A DNA stretch of 64,000 nucleotides, from positions 310,001 through 374,000 of the forward strand of contig NW_027331263.1 of the NCBI RefSeq assembly GCF_022965805.1. The letters are read 5' to 3'. Shown in pieces: positions 37,201 to 48,211 of this stretch. The position numbers were made by a program, and so were the translations under genes. The stretch is from Primulina eburnea. Lineage: Eukaryota; Streptophyta; Magnoliopsida; Lamiales; Gesneriaceae. The notes beneath the pieces were generated by a model. That model was given only the letters and a program-made list of their open reading frames with translations. It did no database searches and had not been told where the DNA came from. Within the stretch, counting starts at the first letter, position 1. Each line of letters begins with the position of its first letter.

Positions 37201-40200
37201 GTTTGAAGCATCATCGGTTTTATGACAAGCTATAAAATGTGCCATCTTAGAGAATCTATCCACAACAACAAAATAGAATCCCTCCCCTTCTTAGTCCTAG
37301 ACAACCCCAAAATAAAGTCCATAGAAATGTCAATCCAAGTTCTTTTTAAGAATAGCACGCAAAAGTGTTCCCAAAGTTCTATTGACAACTTCAGTTTGTC
37401 CATCCGTTTGAGGATGACAAGTAGTAGAAAACAACAATTTTGTGCCAAGTTTAGCCCATAAAGTCTTCCAAAAGTAACTCAAGAATTTAACATCGCGACC
37501 AGAAACAATAGTCCTAGGCATGCCATGCAACCTACGACTTCTCTAAAGAACAAATCCGCAATGTTTGAAGCATCATCGGTTTTATGACAAGCTATAAAAT
37601 GTGCCATCTTAGAGAATCTATCCACAACAACAAAAATAGAATCCCTCCCCTTCTTAGTCCTAGGCAACCCCAAAATAAAGTCCATAGAAATGTCAATCCA
37701 AGTTCTTTTTAAGAATAGCACGCAAAAGTGTTCCCAAAGTTCTATTGACAACTTCAGTTTGTCCATCCGTTTGAGCATGACAAGTAGTAGAAAACAACAA
37801 TTTTGTGCCAAGTTTAGCCCATAAAGTATTCCAAAAGTAACTCAAGAATTTAACATCGCGACCAGAAACAATTGTCCTAGGCATGCCATGCAACCTAGCG
37901 ACTTCTCTAAAGAACAAATCCGCAATGTTTGAAGCATCATCGGTTTTATGACAAGCTATAAAATGTGCCATCTTAGAGAATCTATCCACAACAACAAAAA
38001 TAGAATCCCTCCCCTTCTTAGTCCTAGACAACCCCAAAATAAAGTCCATAGAAATGTCAATCCAAGTTCTTTTTAAGAATAGCACGCAAAAGTGTTCCCA
38101 AAGTTCTATTGACAACTTCAGTTTGTCCATCCGTTTGAGCATGACAAGTAGTAGAAAACAACAATTTTGTGCCAAGTTTAGCCCATAAAGTATTCCAAAA
38201 GTAACTCAAGAATTTAACATCGCGACCAGAAACAATTGTCCTAGGCATGCCATGCAACCTAGCGACTTCTCTAAAGAACAAATCCGCAATGTTTGAAGCA
38301 TCATCGGTTTTATGACAAGCTATAAAATGTGCCATCTTAGAGAATCTATCCACAACAACAAAAATAGAATCACTCCCCTTCTTAGTACCTAGGCAACCCC
38401 AAAATAAAGTCCATAGAAATGTCAATCCAAGTTCTTTTTAAGAATAGCACGCAAAAGTGTTCCCAAAGTTCTATTGACAACTTCAGTTTGTCCATCCGTT
38501 TGAGGATGACAAGTAGTAGAAAACAACAATTTTGTGCCAAGTTTAGCCCATAAAGTATTCCAAAAGTAACTCAAGAATTTAACATCGCGACCAGAAACAA
38601 TAGTCCTAGGCATGCCATGCAACCTAGCGACTTCTCTAAAGAACAAATCCGCAATGTTTGAAGCATCATCGGTTTTATGACAAGCTATAAAATGTGCCAT
38701 CTTAGAGAATCTATCCACAACAACAAAAATAGAATCCCTCCCCTTCTTAGTCCTAGACAACCCCAAAATAAAGTCCATAGAAATGTCAATCCAAGTTCTT
38801 TTTAAGAATAGCACGCAAAAGTGTTCCCAAAGTTCTATTGACAACTTCAGTTTGTCCATCCGTTTGAGCATGACAAGTAGTAGAAAACACCAATTTTGTG
38901 CCAAATTTAGCCCATAAAGTATTCCAAAAGTAACTCAAGAATTTAACATCGCGACCAGAAACAATTGTCCTAGGCATGCCATGCAACCTAGCGACTTCTC
39001 TAAAGAACAAATCCGCAATGTTTGAAGCATCATCGGTTTTATGACAAGCTATAAAATGTGCCATCTTAGAGAATCTATCCACAACAACAAAAATAGAATC
39101 CCTCCCCTTCTTAGTCCTAGGCAACCCCAAAATAAAGTCCATAGAAATGTCAATCCAAGTTCTTTTTAAGAATAGCACGCAAAAGTGTTCCCAAAGTTCT
39201 ATTGACAACTTCAGTTTGTCCATCCGTTTGAGGATGACAAGTAGTAGAAAACAACAATTTTGTGCCAAGTTTAGCCCATAAAGTATTCCAAAAGTAACTC
39301 AAGAATTTAACATCGCGACCAGAAACAATAGTCCTAGGCATGCCATGCAACCTAACGACTTCTCTAAAGAACAAATCCGCAATGTTTGAAGCATCATCGG
39401 TTTTATGACAAGCTATAAAATGTGCCATCTTAGAGAATCTATCCACAACAACAAAAATAGAATCCCTCCCCTTCTTAGTCCTAGGCAACCCCAAAATAAA
39501 GTCCATAGAAATGTCAATCCAAGTTCTTTTTAAGAATAGCACGCAAAAGTGTTCCCAAAGTTCTATTGACAACTTCAGTTTGTCCATCCGTTTGAGCATG
39601 ACAAGTAGTAGAAAACAACAATTTTGTGCCAAGTTTAGCCCATAAAGTATTCCAAAAGTAACTCAAGAATTTAACATCGCGACCAGAAACAATTGTCCTA
39701 GGCATGCCATGCAACCTAGCGACTTCTCTAAAGAACAAATCCGCAATGTTTGAAGCATCATCGGTTTTATGACAAGCTATAAAATGTGCCATCTTAGAGA
39801 ATCTATCCACAACAACAAAAATAGAATCCCTCCCCTTCTTAGTCCTAGACAACCCCAAAATAAAGTCCATAGAAATGTCAATCCAAGTTCTTTTTAAGAA
39901 TAGCACGCAAAAGTGTTCCCAAAGTTCTATTGACAACTTCAGTTTGTCCATCCGTTTGAGCATGACAAGTAGTAGAAAACAACAATTTTGTGCCAAGTTT
40001 AGCCCATAAAGTCTTCCAAAAGTAACTCAAGAATTTAACATCGCGACCAGAAACAATTGTCCTAGGCATGCCATGCAACCTAGCGACTTCTCTAAAGAAC
40101 AAATCCGCAATGTTTGAAGCATCATCGGTTTTATGACAGGCTATAAAATGTGCCATCTTAGAGAATCTATCCACAACAACAAAAATAGAATCACTCCCCT

Positions 40201-42471
40201 TCTTAGTCCTAGGCAACCCCAAAATAAAGTCCATAGAAATGTCAATCCAAGTTCTTTTTAAGAATAGCACGCAAAAGTGTTCCCAAAGTTCTATTGACAA
40301 CTTCAGTTTGTCCATCCGTTTGAGCATGACAAGTAGTAGAAAACAACAATTTTGTGCCAAGTTTAGCCCATAAAGTCTTCCAAAAGTAACTCAAGAATTT
40401 AACATCGCGACCAGAAACAATTGTCCTAGGCATGCCATGCAACCTAGCGACTTCTCTAAAGAACAAATCCGCAATGTTTGAAGCATCATCGGTTTTATGA
40501 CAAGCTATAAAATGTGCCATCTTAGAGAATCTATCCACAACAACAAAATAGAATCCCTCCCCTTCTTAGTCCTAGACAACACCAAAATAAAGTCCGTAGA
40601 AATATCAATCCAAGTTCTTTTTAAAATAACACGCAAAAGTGTTCCCAAAGTTCTATCGACAACTTCAGTTTGTCCATCTGTTTGAGCATGACAAGTAGTA
40701 GAAAACACCAATTTTGTGCCAAATTTAGCCCATAAAGTATTCCAAAAGTAACTCAATAATTTAACATCGCGACCAGAAACAATTGTCTTAGACATGTCAT
40801 GCAACCTAGCGACTTCTCTAAAAAACAAATCCGCAATGTTTGAAGCATCGTCGGTTTTATGACAAGCTAAAAATGTGCCATCTTAGAGAATCTATCCACA
40901 ACAACAAAAATAGAATCACTCCCCTTCTAAGACCTAGGCAACCCCAAAATAAAGTCCATAGAAATGTCAATCCAAGTTCTTTTTAAGAATAGCACGCAAA
41001 AGTGTTCCCAAAGTTCTATTGACAACTTCAGTTTTCCATCCGTTTGAGGATGACAAGTAGTAGAAAACAACAATTTTGTGCCAAGTTTAGCCCATAAAGT
41101 ATTCCAAAAGTAACTCAAGAATTTAACATCGCGACGAGAATCAATAGTCCTAGGCATGCCATGCAACCTAGAGACTTCTCTAAAGAACAAATCCGCAATG
41201 TTTGAAGCATCATCGGTTTTATGACAAGCTATAAAATGTGTCATCTTAGAGAATCTATCCACAACAACAAAAATAGAATCTTCCCCTTCTTAGTCCTAGG
41301 CAACCACAAAATAAAGTCCATAGAAATGTCAATCCAAGTTCTTTTTAAGAATAACACGCAAAAGTGTTCCCAAAGTTCTATTGACAACTAAAGTTTGTCC
41401 AACCGTTTGAGCATGACTAGTAGTAGAAAACAACAATTTTGTGCCAAGTTTAGCCATTAAGTTTTTCAAAAGTAACTCAAGAATTTAACATCGCGACCAG
41501 AAACAAAAGTTCTAGGCATTCCATGCAACCTAACGACTTCTCTAAAGTACAAATCCGCAATGTTTGAAGCATCATCGGTTTTATGACATGCTATAAAATG
41601 TGCCATCTTAGAGAATCTATCCACAAAAACAAAAATAGAATCCCTCCCCTTCTTAGTCCTAGGCAACCCCAAAATAAAGTCCATAGAAATATCAATCCAA
41701 GTTCTTTTTAAGAATAGCACGCAAAAGTGTTCCCAAAGTTCTATTGACAACTTCAGTTTGTCCATCCGTTTGAGGATGACAAGTAGTAGAAAACAGCAAT
41801 TTTGTGCCAAGTTTAGCCCATAAAGTCTTCCAAAAGTAACTCAAGAATTTAACATCGCGACCAGAAACAATTGTCCTAGGCATGCCATGCAACCTAGCGA
41901 CTTCTCTAAAGAACAAATCCGCCATGTTTGAAGCATCATCGGTTTTATGACAAGCTATAAAATGTGCCATCTTAGAGAATCTATCCACAACAACAAAAAT
42001 AGAATCCCTCCCCTTTTTAGTCCTAGGCAACCCCAAAATAAAGTCTGTAGAAATGTCAATCCAAGTTCTTTTTAAGAATAACACGCAAAAGTGTTCCCAA
42101 AGTTCTATTGACAACTTCAGTTTGTCCATCTGTTTGAGCATGACAAGTAGTAGAAAACACCAATTTATGCCAAATTTAGCCCATAAAGTATTCCAAAAGT
42201 AACTCAAGAATTTAACATCGCGACCAGAAACAATTGTCCTAGGCATGCCATGCAACCTAGTGACTTCTCTAAAGAACAAATCCGCAATGTTTGAAGCATC
42301 ATCGGTTTTATAACAAGCTATAAAATGTGTCATCTTAGAGAATCTATCCACAACAACAAAAATAGAATCCCTCCCCTTCTTAGTCCTAGGCAACCCTAAA
42401 ATAAAGTCTATAGAAATGTCAATCCAAGTTCTTTTTAAGAATAGCACGCAAAAGTGTTCCCAAAGTTCTAT
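25285..42471 (-). repeat. Integrase-derived satellite, block 2
   Basis: About 47 monomers of 363/364 bp in the same orientation as block 1. It is more heterogeneous than the first 5 kb: a four-A variant (caacaaaatag) against five-A, gacaaccc against gcaacccc, caccaatttt against caacaatttt, cggtttaatgacagg, and ttagtacctagg. Several variants recur at multiples of about 1092 bp. All translated copies have Gly or Arg at the catalytic second-Asp position. It ends abruptly at ttctat before the gypsy LTR at 42472. Confidence 0.97.
25900..33400 (-). repeat. Higher-order repeat of three monomers (about 1092 bp)
   Basis: The inserted-T variant catcctgttt occurs at 26132, 27224 and 28316, exactly 1092 apart each time. 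The four-A variant (aaaatag) occurs at 26730, 27821, 28913, 31095, 32180 and 33270, spaced by about three monomers with one skipped. A longer similarity of about 12 monomers links 28.7-30 kb with 33.1-34.3 kb (shared ttagtacctagg and tccgtagaa markers). Confidence 0.65.
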
Positions 42472-44278
42472 TGTAATAGCCGAGCCTGGTGTACGGTACG
42501 GTTTAATATTTCATAAATTTATTGACTACTTGGTTAAGTTTAGGTATAGTTTGGATGTTAAGAGTTTCGATTTATGATTTTATTATAGTTGGTTATAGAT
42601 GATGTGCGGTGTTATTGTAGCGGCGTTACAATTAAATTCATGATAAATGGTATATTGATCCAATTGAGGTGAGGCCAATTTGAGTGGTTAGATAAGACAT
42701 AAGGCTATAACTTTCTTATTTTGAGTTTTTTTCAAATCATTGTGGAAGGTAAGCCAAAAGTGTCCCGAAGTGTGTTGTGTGTTTCGACGTTCCTCCAGTG
42801 ATACATGTTGGGAGATTTAGCATAACTTTTTACTCAGACCTCCAAATGATCTGAAATTGTGAGGGAGTCAAGATAAGACATAGAGCTACAACTTTGTAGT
42901 TTACCACTTTTTCTAATTCGGAAGGGAAGAGGCGTTTCTGAGGCGATCTTTGAAGAAGCTGTGCGCAGAGTACGCTGTGGCAGGACCGATGCAGGAGCGC
43001 ACCCGCGGTCATATAAGGACCGCACCCGCGGTCCCAGTGGTTCAGAAAATGGTGTTTGGTCGAAGGCTTGGCGCACCCGCGGCGCTTGTGTGACCGCACC
43101 CGCGGTGGAGGTATGGCCGAGATATTTAGTGCTTTTTGGAGTAGTTGGCCATCACTTTACTCATTTCTTCCCCTTCATTTCGACTTTTCTCTCTACCTTA
43201 TAGGGTTTTCTTCCATTTCTTTCATTTCCTATCTTCAATCCAAGCTTCTTTTTGACGATTCGAGTTGAGAGCGACGTTCTCCTTGGTGCTAGGAAGCTTA
43301 GGTAAGTTTTTGGTGCGATTCTTTTAAGGTTTTGAGTTAAGAGTTGACTTGGGTTTGTTGTTCTTCTGGATTTATGGATTTATTGTCGTGGATTCTTGAT
43401 TATAGAGTTGATGTTGGTGTTATTTATGGATTATTGTTGTAGGTGGTGACCAAGAGCTAAGTTCGAGGTGTTCTATTGGGTTGTAAGTGGAATTTCATCC
43501 CTTGTGCTCACATGATGTTATATGTATTGTGTTTCTAAGGTTTTAATGTGTTATTCCCTTCAATTGATTCATTGTTATGTATTGATTTCATTAATATGTA
43601 TATTGGAGGCATTTTATGTCTCATTATTGTTCAAAGGGAATAAAAGAGAAAAGAAAGAGTTTCAAAGTGATTGTTAAAGCCAAGAAAGAGTTTAAATGTT
43701 TCTATTGGATTGATAAATACATAGCCAGAGAATTGCATGCAATTAGTTGATCAACGCCCATAGGCTTATATCCCTCAGAGTTATCGGTTTATAATCGATT
43801 TGGGATACGAGCACCACAGTCAGAGATACTATTGATATCAATCCAACCAGAGAAAAGAGAAATAACATCTTATTGCTATCTTATTGCTACAGTAATTGCT
43901 ACAGTATTCATGTTTCAGAGTTGATGGTATTTATGATTTCAAGTCATGTTTTACAGAGTATACTATGTATCATTGCTATGTAAGAGTTCCACTTGCTGAG
44001 ATTTATTCTCATTTCAGTTATTTCATGTGATGCAGATCAGAGTGGTGGCCCGGGACGTTGACTGTGGACACGGGGTCATATGCATACACCGTTGGGAGGA
44101 AGATTTTGGCATGATCATAGGAATGATGTTTTGTATTTTGTTATGTCATTTAAATGATCATGTACTTATTTTGTTGTAAAAACGTTTATAAGAATTGTAT
44201 TTTGAAACTCCTTCCATATTTTAAAGAAAAATTTATTTCCGCTGCGTATTTTTATTGTTACGGGATAGAGGTGTCACA
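42472..44278 (+). repeat. 5' LTR of the non-autonomous gypsy element
   Basis: 1807 bp, TGTAATAGCC...GTGTCACA. It is a direct repeat of 46158-47959 and related in sequence to the solo LTR at 61791. It contains a cluster of four GC motifs at 42997-43106, then a pyrimidine-rich stretch. ORFs inside are not conserved as proteins. Confidence 0.93.
42997..43106 (+). promoter_or_regulatory. Cluster of four GCACCCGCGGT-type motifs
   Basis: Four sense-oriented copies of the motif, 525-635 bases into the LTR. A regulatory role is inferred from its recurrence in every gypsy LTR here. Confidence 0.4.
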
Positions 44279-44283
44279 TTTAG

Positions 44284-44295
44284 TGGTATCAGAGC
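44284..44295 (+). other. Primer binding site (tRNA-iMet)
   Basis: TGGTATCAGAGC, after a five-base tttag spacer from the 5' LTR end. Confidence 0.92.
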
Positions 44296-44414
44296 CCCGT
44301 TCTTCGGACCAATGCATATGACTTCGTCTACTTTCAACTGTCCGGGTATGTTTTCTTTGCATCTAATTATTCATTGTTATATATTGATTGGTGTCTTGTG
44401 AGCAATTGTAGAGT

Positions 44415-46001
44415 ATGCCACCTAAGAGGAAAGCCGTAGAGGGTGAGGATAGTTCTTCCTCGAGAGTTGTCGACGAGTTCGGCAAGTTACTGAGAGAGCA
44501 GGCCAAGGTCCATAGTGAGCAGATTCAGCAGTTGCTCCGATTGCAAGGAGCAGGTCAGGGCAGAGGTCAGGGTAGAGGGCAGGTTGCTCAGGTTGTTAGC
44601 ACTGATGCCATATTTTCTGCGTTTAAGAGGATGGATCCGCCAGAGTTTTCAGGGAGCACCGATACTTTATTTGCAGTCGAGTGGGTCAAGGCTTTAGAGG
44701 CGATCTTCGATCATCTCCACTTCGAGGACAGAGACCGTATCAGCTGTGCTGTATTCATGTTGGTTAAAGCTGCTCGCATTTGGTGGAATGCGACGAAGGT
44801 TGGTGTCGATGTTTCAGCATTGAAGTGGTCAGAGTTTACAGAGTTGTTCTATGACAAGTATTTCCCCGACGCACTTCGAGCGAGGAAGGTTACAGAGTTC
44901 TTGGAGCTTAGACAGGGGAGCATGAATGCTGACGAGTATATCTTGAAGTTTGAGGAGGGTTGCTTGTTTGCTCCATATGTTGCATCCAACGACAGAGATA
45001 AAGGCGCTCATTTCATTCGAGGCCTTAGAGCAGAGATTCGTAGAGATATCAATATGTCCAAGGCTGTGACTTTCAAGGAGATTGTGTCCAAAGCTTTGTG
45101 GGCCGAGCAGGATGAGAAAGACATTGCCCGGGAGAGGCAAGCGAGACATCAGGCTATTGCTCAGAGGAGCCAGAGTTCGAGTCAGCAAGGTGGAGATCGA
45201 TTCAAAGGGAAAGGCAAGATGGATCTGAGTCCTAGACCACCGACAGTCCCATCTGATCCCGAGAAGCCATTGTGTCCCAAGTGCGACAGACACCATTGGG
45301 GAGAGTGCAGATATGGCACTTATTCTTGTTATCGTTGTGGCACGGCAGGCCACGTTGCCAGAGATTGTCCTCGAGGAGCTAGCCAGGAGAAAGTGCAGGG
45401 TCGTATCTTTTCGATGACCAAGGAAGATGATGACGATAGGGGAGGTATGCTCGCCAGTGCAGGTACTTCGCTGGTCCTTCCTTTTATTTCATGTTTTGAG
45501 GCTGAGAGATTGCTGTGTAGAGGTTGTGATGGGTTTTTGGCTTCTATTGTTGATGTGGATAGTATGGTTAAGTTGAATATTGATGATATTGATGTGGTGA
45601 GAGAGTTTGTTGATGTGTTTGAGAATGATGTGCCGGGTTTGCCTCCGGACAGAGACGGGGAGTTTGTGATTGCTTTGATGGTTCCGAGGACCATTGCTCG
45701 TTTATCAGCGTTGGTTATTAGGGCTACATTGACGGACAGGATCCGTAGAGAGCAGACTGACGAGGTTCAGTTGTTAGAGATGAGAACTAGAGCAGAGGAG
45801 AGAGGTACCTTAGAGTTTAGAGAGTATGGTGATGGTTTGGTGACTTTCAGAGGTCGTATTTGTGTTCCTGTGTCGATCGTGATTGGTCGTGACCCTAGAT
45901 TTACTTCAGAGTTTTGGAAGAGTTTGCACAGAGCTATGGGTTCGCGGTTAGCGTTTAGTACAGCTTATCACCCTCAGAGTGACGGTCCGTCAGAGTATTG
46001 A
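44415..46001 (+). CDS. Gag fused in frame to pol remnants (528 residues)
   Basis: The start ATG at 44415 lies 120 bases after the primer site and opens MPPKRKAVEG. Retrotransposon gag domain is about 65-235 (FLELRQGSMNADEYILKFE near 162-180). A CX2C..H..C-like stretch is at 287-298 and a CX2CX4HX4C zinc knuckle at 305-318. After about 345 come pol fragments in the same frame: the protease-RT linker (VVREFVDVF, VPGLPPDRD near 394-414), a pre-integrase stretch (MRTRAEERG, DGLVTFRGRICVP near 456-485), and an integrase piece (GRDPRFTSEFW...AYHPQSDG near 491-524). Protease DTG, the whole RT and RNase H, and the first integrase Asp are absent; the second Asp position is Gly. Gag could coat RNA and be helped in trans. 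Expression is not shown. Confidence 0.88.
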   Translation: MPPKRKAVEGEDSSSSRVVDEFGKLLREQAKVHSEQIQQLLRLQGAGQGRGQGRGQVAQVVSTDAIFSAFKRMDPPEFSGSTDTLFAVEWVKALEAIFDHLHFEDRDRISCAVFMLVKAARIWWNATKVGVDVSALKWSEFTELFYDKYFPDALRARKVTEFLELRQGSMNADEYILKFEEGCLFAPYVASNDRDKGAHFIRGLRAEIRRDINMSKAVTFKEIVSKALWAEQDEKDIARERQARHQAIAQRSQSSSQQGGDRFKGKGKMDLSPRPPTVPSDPEKPLCPKCDRHHWGECRYGTYSCYRCGTAGHVARDCPRGASQEKVQGRIFSMTKEDDDDRGGMLASAGTSLVLPFISCFEAERLLCRGCDGFLASIVDVDSMVKLNIDDIDVVREFVDVFENDVPGLPPDRDGEFVIALMVPRTIARLSALVIRATLTDRIRREQTDEVQLLEMRTRAEERGTLEFREYGDGLVTFRGRICVPVSIVIGRDPRFTSEFWKSLHRAMGSRLAFSTAYHPQSDGPSEY

Positions 46002-46117
46002 GGAACAAAGAGATCAGCATTGTTAAAATCCTTTGGAGGAATCATTTGATTGAAGAAGCCACGTGGGAACCAGAGGATGTGATGAAGGAGAAGTATCATG
46101 AGTTGTTTGCGCAGTGA
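46001..46117 (+). pseudogene. Pol C-terminal remnant, chromodomain-like end
   Basis: In a frame shifted from the gag fusion, 38 codons can be read up to a TGA at 46115-46117. They include KILWRNHLIEEATWEPEDVM, the usual extreme C-terminus of gypsy chromovirus-type pol. There is no start codon of its own. It shows that a third deletion joined an integrase-core piece to the end of pol, this time out of frame. Confidence 0.75.
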
Positions 46118-46144
46118 CGTCAATTTCGGGGACGAAATTTCTCT

Positions 46145-46157
46145 AAGGAGGGGAGAT
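46145..46157 (+). other. Polypurine tract of the non-autonomous gypsy element
   Basis: AAGGAGGGGAGAT, abutting the 3' LTR start TGTAATAGCC. Confidence 0.88.
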
Positions 46158-47959
46158 TGTAATAGCCGAGCCTGGTGTACGGTACGGTTTAATATTTCAT
46201 AAGTTTATTGACTACTTGGTTAAGTTTAAGTATAGTTTGGATGTTAAGAGTTTCGATTTATGATTTTAGTATAGTTGGTTATAGATGATGTGCAGTGTTA
46301 TTGTAGCGGCGTTACGATTAAATTCATGATAAATGGTATATTGATCCAATTGAGGTGAGGCCAATTGGAGTGGTTAGATAAGACATAAGGCTATAACTTT
46401 CTTATTTTGAGTTTTGTTCAAATCATTGTGGAAGGTAAGCCAAACGTGTCCCGAAATGTGTTGTGTGTTTCGACGTTCCTCCAGTGACACATGTTGGGAG
46501 ATTTAGCATAAAATTTTACTCAGACCTCCAAATGATCTGTAATTTTGAGGGATTCAAGATAAGACATAGAGCTACAACTTTGTAGTTTACCACGTTTTCT
46601 AATTCGGAAGGGAAGAGGCGTTTCTGAGGCGATCTTTGAAGAAGCTGTGCGCAGAGTACGCTGTGGCAGGACCGATGCAGGAGCGCACCCGCGGTCATGT
46701 AAGGACCGCACCCTGCGGTCCCAGTGGTTCAGAAAATGGTGTTTGGTCGAAGGCTTGGCGCACCCGCGGCGCTTGTGTGACCGCACCCGCGGTAGAGGTA
46801 TGGCCGAGATATTTAGTGCTTTTTGGAGTGGTTGGCCATCACTTTACTCATTTCTTCCCCTTCATTTCGACTTTTCTCTCTACCTTATAGGGTTTTCTTC
46901 CATTTCTTTCATTTCCTATCTTCAATCCAAGCTTCTTTTTGACGATTCGAGTTGAGAGCGACGTTCTCCTTGGTGCTAGGAAGCTTAGGTAAGTTTTTGG
47001 TGCGATTCTTTTAAGGTTTTGAGTTAAGAGTTGACTTGGGTTTGTTGTTCTTCTGGATTTATGGATTTATTGTCGTGGATTCTTGATTATAGAGTTGATG
47101 TTGGTGTTATTTATGGATTATTGTTGTAGGTGGTGACCAAGAGCTAAGTTCGAGGTGTTTTATTGGGTTGTAAGTGGAATTTCATCCCTTGTGCTCACAT
47201 GATGTTATATGTATTGTGTTTCAAAGGTTTTAATGTGTTATTCCCTTCAATTGATTCATTGTTATGTATTGATTTCATTGATATGTATATTGGAGGCATT
47301 TTATGTATCATTATTGTTCAAAGGAAATAAAAGAGAAAAGAAAGAGTGTCAAAGTGATTGTTAAAGCCAAGAAAGAGTTTAAATGTTTCTATTGGATTGA
47401 TAAATACATAGCCAGAGAATTGCATGCAATTATTTGATCAACGCCCATAGGCTTATATCCCTCAGAGTTATCGGTTTATAATCGATTTGGGATACGAGCA
47501 CCACAGTCAGAGATACTATTGATATCAATCCAACCAGAGAAAAGAGAAATACCATCTTATTGCTATCTTATTGCTACAGTTATTGCTACAGTATTCATTT
47601 TCAGAGTTGATGGTATTTATGATTTCAAAGTCATGTTTTCAGAGTATATTGTCATTGCTATGTAAGAGTTCCACTTGCTGAGATTTATTCTCATTTCAGT
47701 TATTTCATGTGATGCAGATCAGAGTGGTGGCTCGGGACGTTGACTGTGGACAGGGGGTCATATGCATACACCGTTGGGAGGAAGATTTTGGCATGATCAT
47801 AGGAATGATGTTTTGTATTTTGTTATGTCATTTAAATGATCATGTACTTATTTTGTTGTAAAAACGTTTAAAGAAATGTATTTTGAAACTCCTTCCATAT
47901 TTTAAAGAAAAATTTATTTCCGCTGCGTATTTTTATTGTTACGGGATAGAGGTGTCACA
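46158..47959 (+). repeat. 3' LTR of the non-autonomous gypsy element
   Basis: 1802 bp, same ends as the left copy. Differences from it are mostly substitutions plus a few short deletions near 47600-47660. Confidence 0.93.
46683..46793 (+). promoter_or_regulatory. Cluster of four GCACCCGCGGT-type motifs
   Basis: Same four copies as in the left LTR, one interrupted by an inserted base (caccctgcggt). Confidence 0.4.
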
Positions 47960-48211
47960 TTTAGACTAGCTCAATTGGTACCAGGATTGTGCTAAGTACC
48001 TATATATCCATGTGGTCTTAGGTTCGATCCTGGGAAGGCACAAACGCCAATTCATGGGCTGGAGGAGTTCTATGAGTAACCCGTACGACGCCTATGGAAA
48101 GCCCGTGAGGGAAAAGGCCCCATAGAGGGACCCCAAGATCGGGATAGCCTGGGGTCGATCGGGGCAGTGGGCCGTATGGGCGGTCCACTGGGCCTGTAAT
48201 GGGTCGTTACA
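47960..48211. mobile_element. tRNA-like segment of unclear origin (SINE-like or LTR fragment)
   Basis: About 250 bases between the 3' LTR and the satellite. TAGCTCAATTGG near 47966 fits an RNA polymerase III A box; GGTTCGATCC near 48012 fits a B box, with spacing typical of tRNA genes and tRNA-derived SINEs. There is no acceptor stem or A/T tail, so it is not an intact tRNA gene. Read on the minus strand, the far end begins TGTAACGACCC, a common start of plant gypsy LTRs, so a truncated LTR is an alternative. The first five bases (tttag) equal the spacer after the 5' LTR. The identity is open. Confidence 0.4.

Larger units (their letters stand above)
42472..47959 (+). mobile_element. Non-autonomous Ty3/gypsy element with gag and pol scraps
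   Basis: 5.49 kb, plus strand. It has two LTRs of about 1.8 kb, a tRNA-iMet primer site six bases after the left LTR and a purine tract before the right LTR. The internal region is only 1.88 kb. It keeps gag with a zinc knuckle but has lost protease, reverse transcriptase, RNase H and most of integrase. This matches the published class of terminal-repeat elements carrying only GAG. LTRs differ at about 35-40 sites by eye (about 2%), older than the other elements here. Left flank is tctat; no clear matching duplication follows on the right, where a tRNA-like segment lies between the LTR and the satellite. Confidence 0.9.

Noticed and set aside
42830..43268. ORFs in the 42472 and 46158 LTRs containing Arg/Pro-rich stretches
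   Set aside because: These are readings of the GCACCCGCGGT motif cluster; frames shift between the two LTRs (one has an inserted base), so no protein is conserved.
47960..48040. A genuine tRNA gene
   Set aside because: A and B boxes are present, but I cannot pair an acceptor stem or recognise a clear anticodon arm, and the context is repeat DNA.
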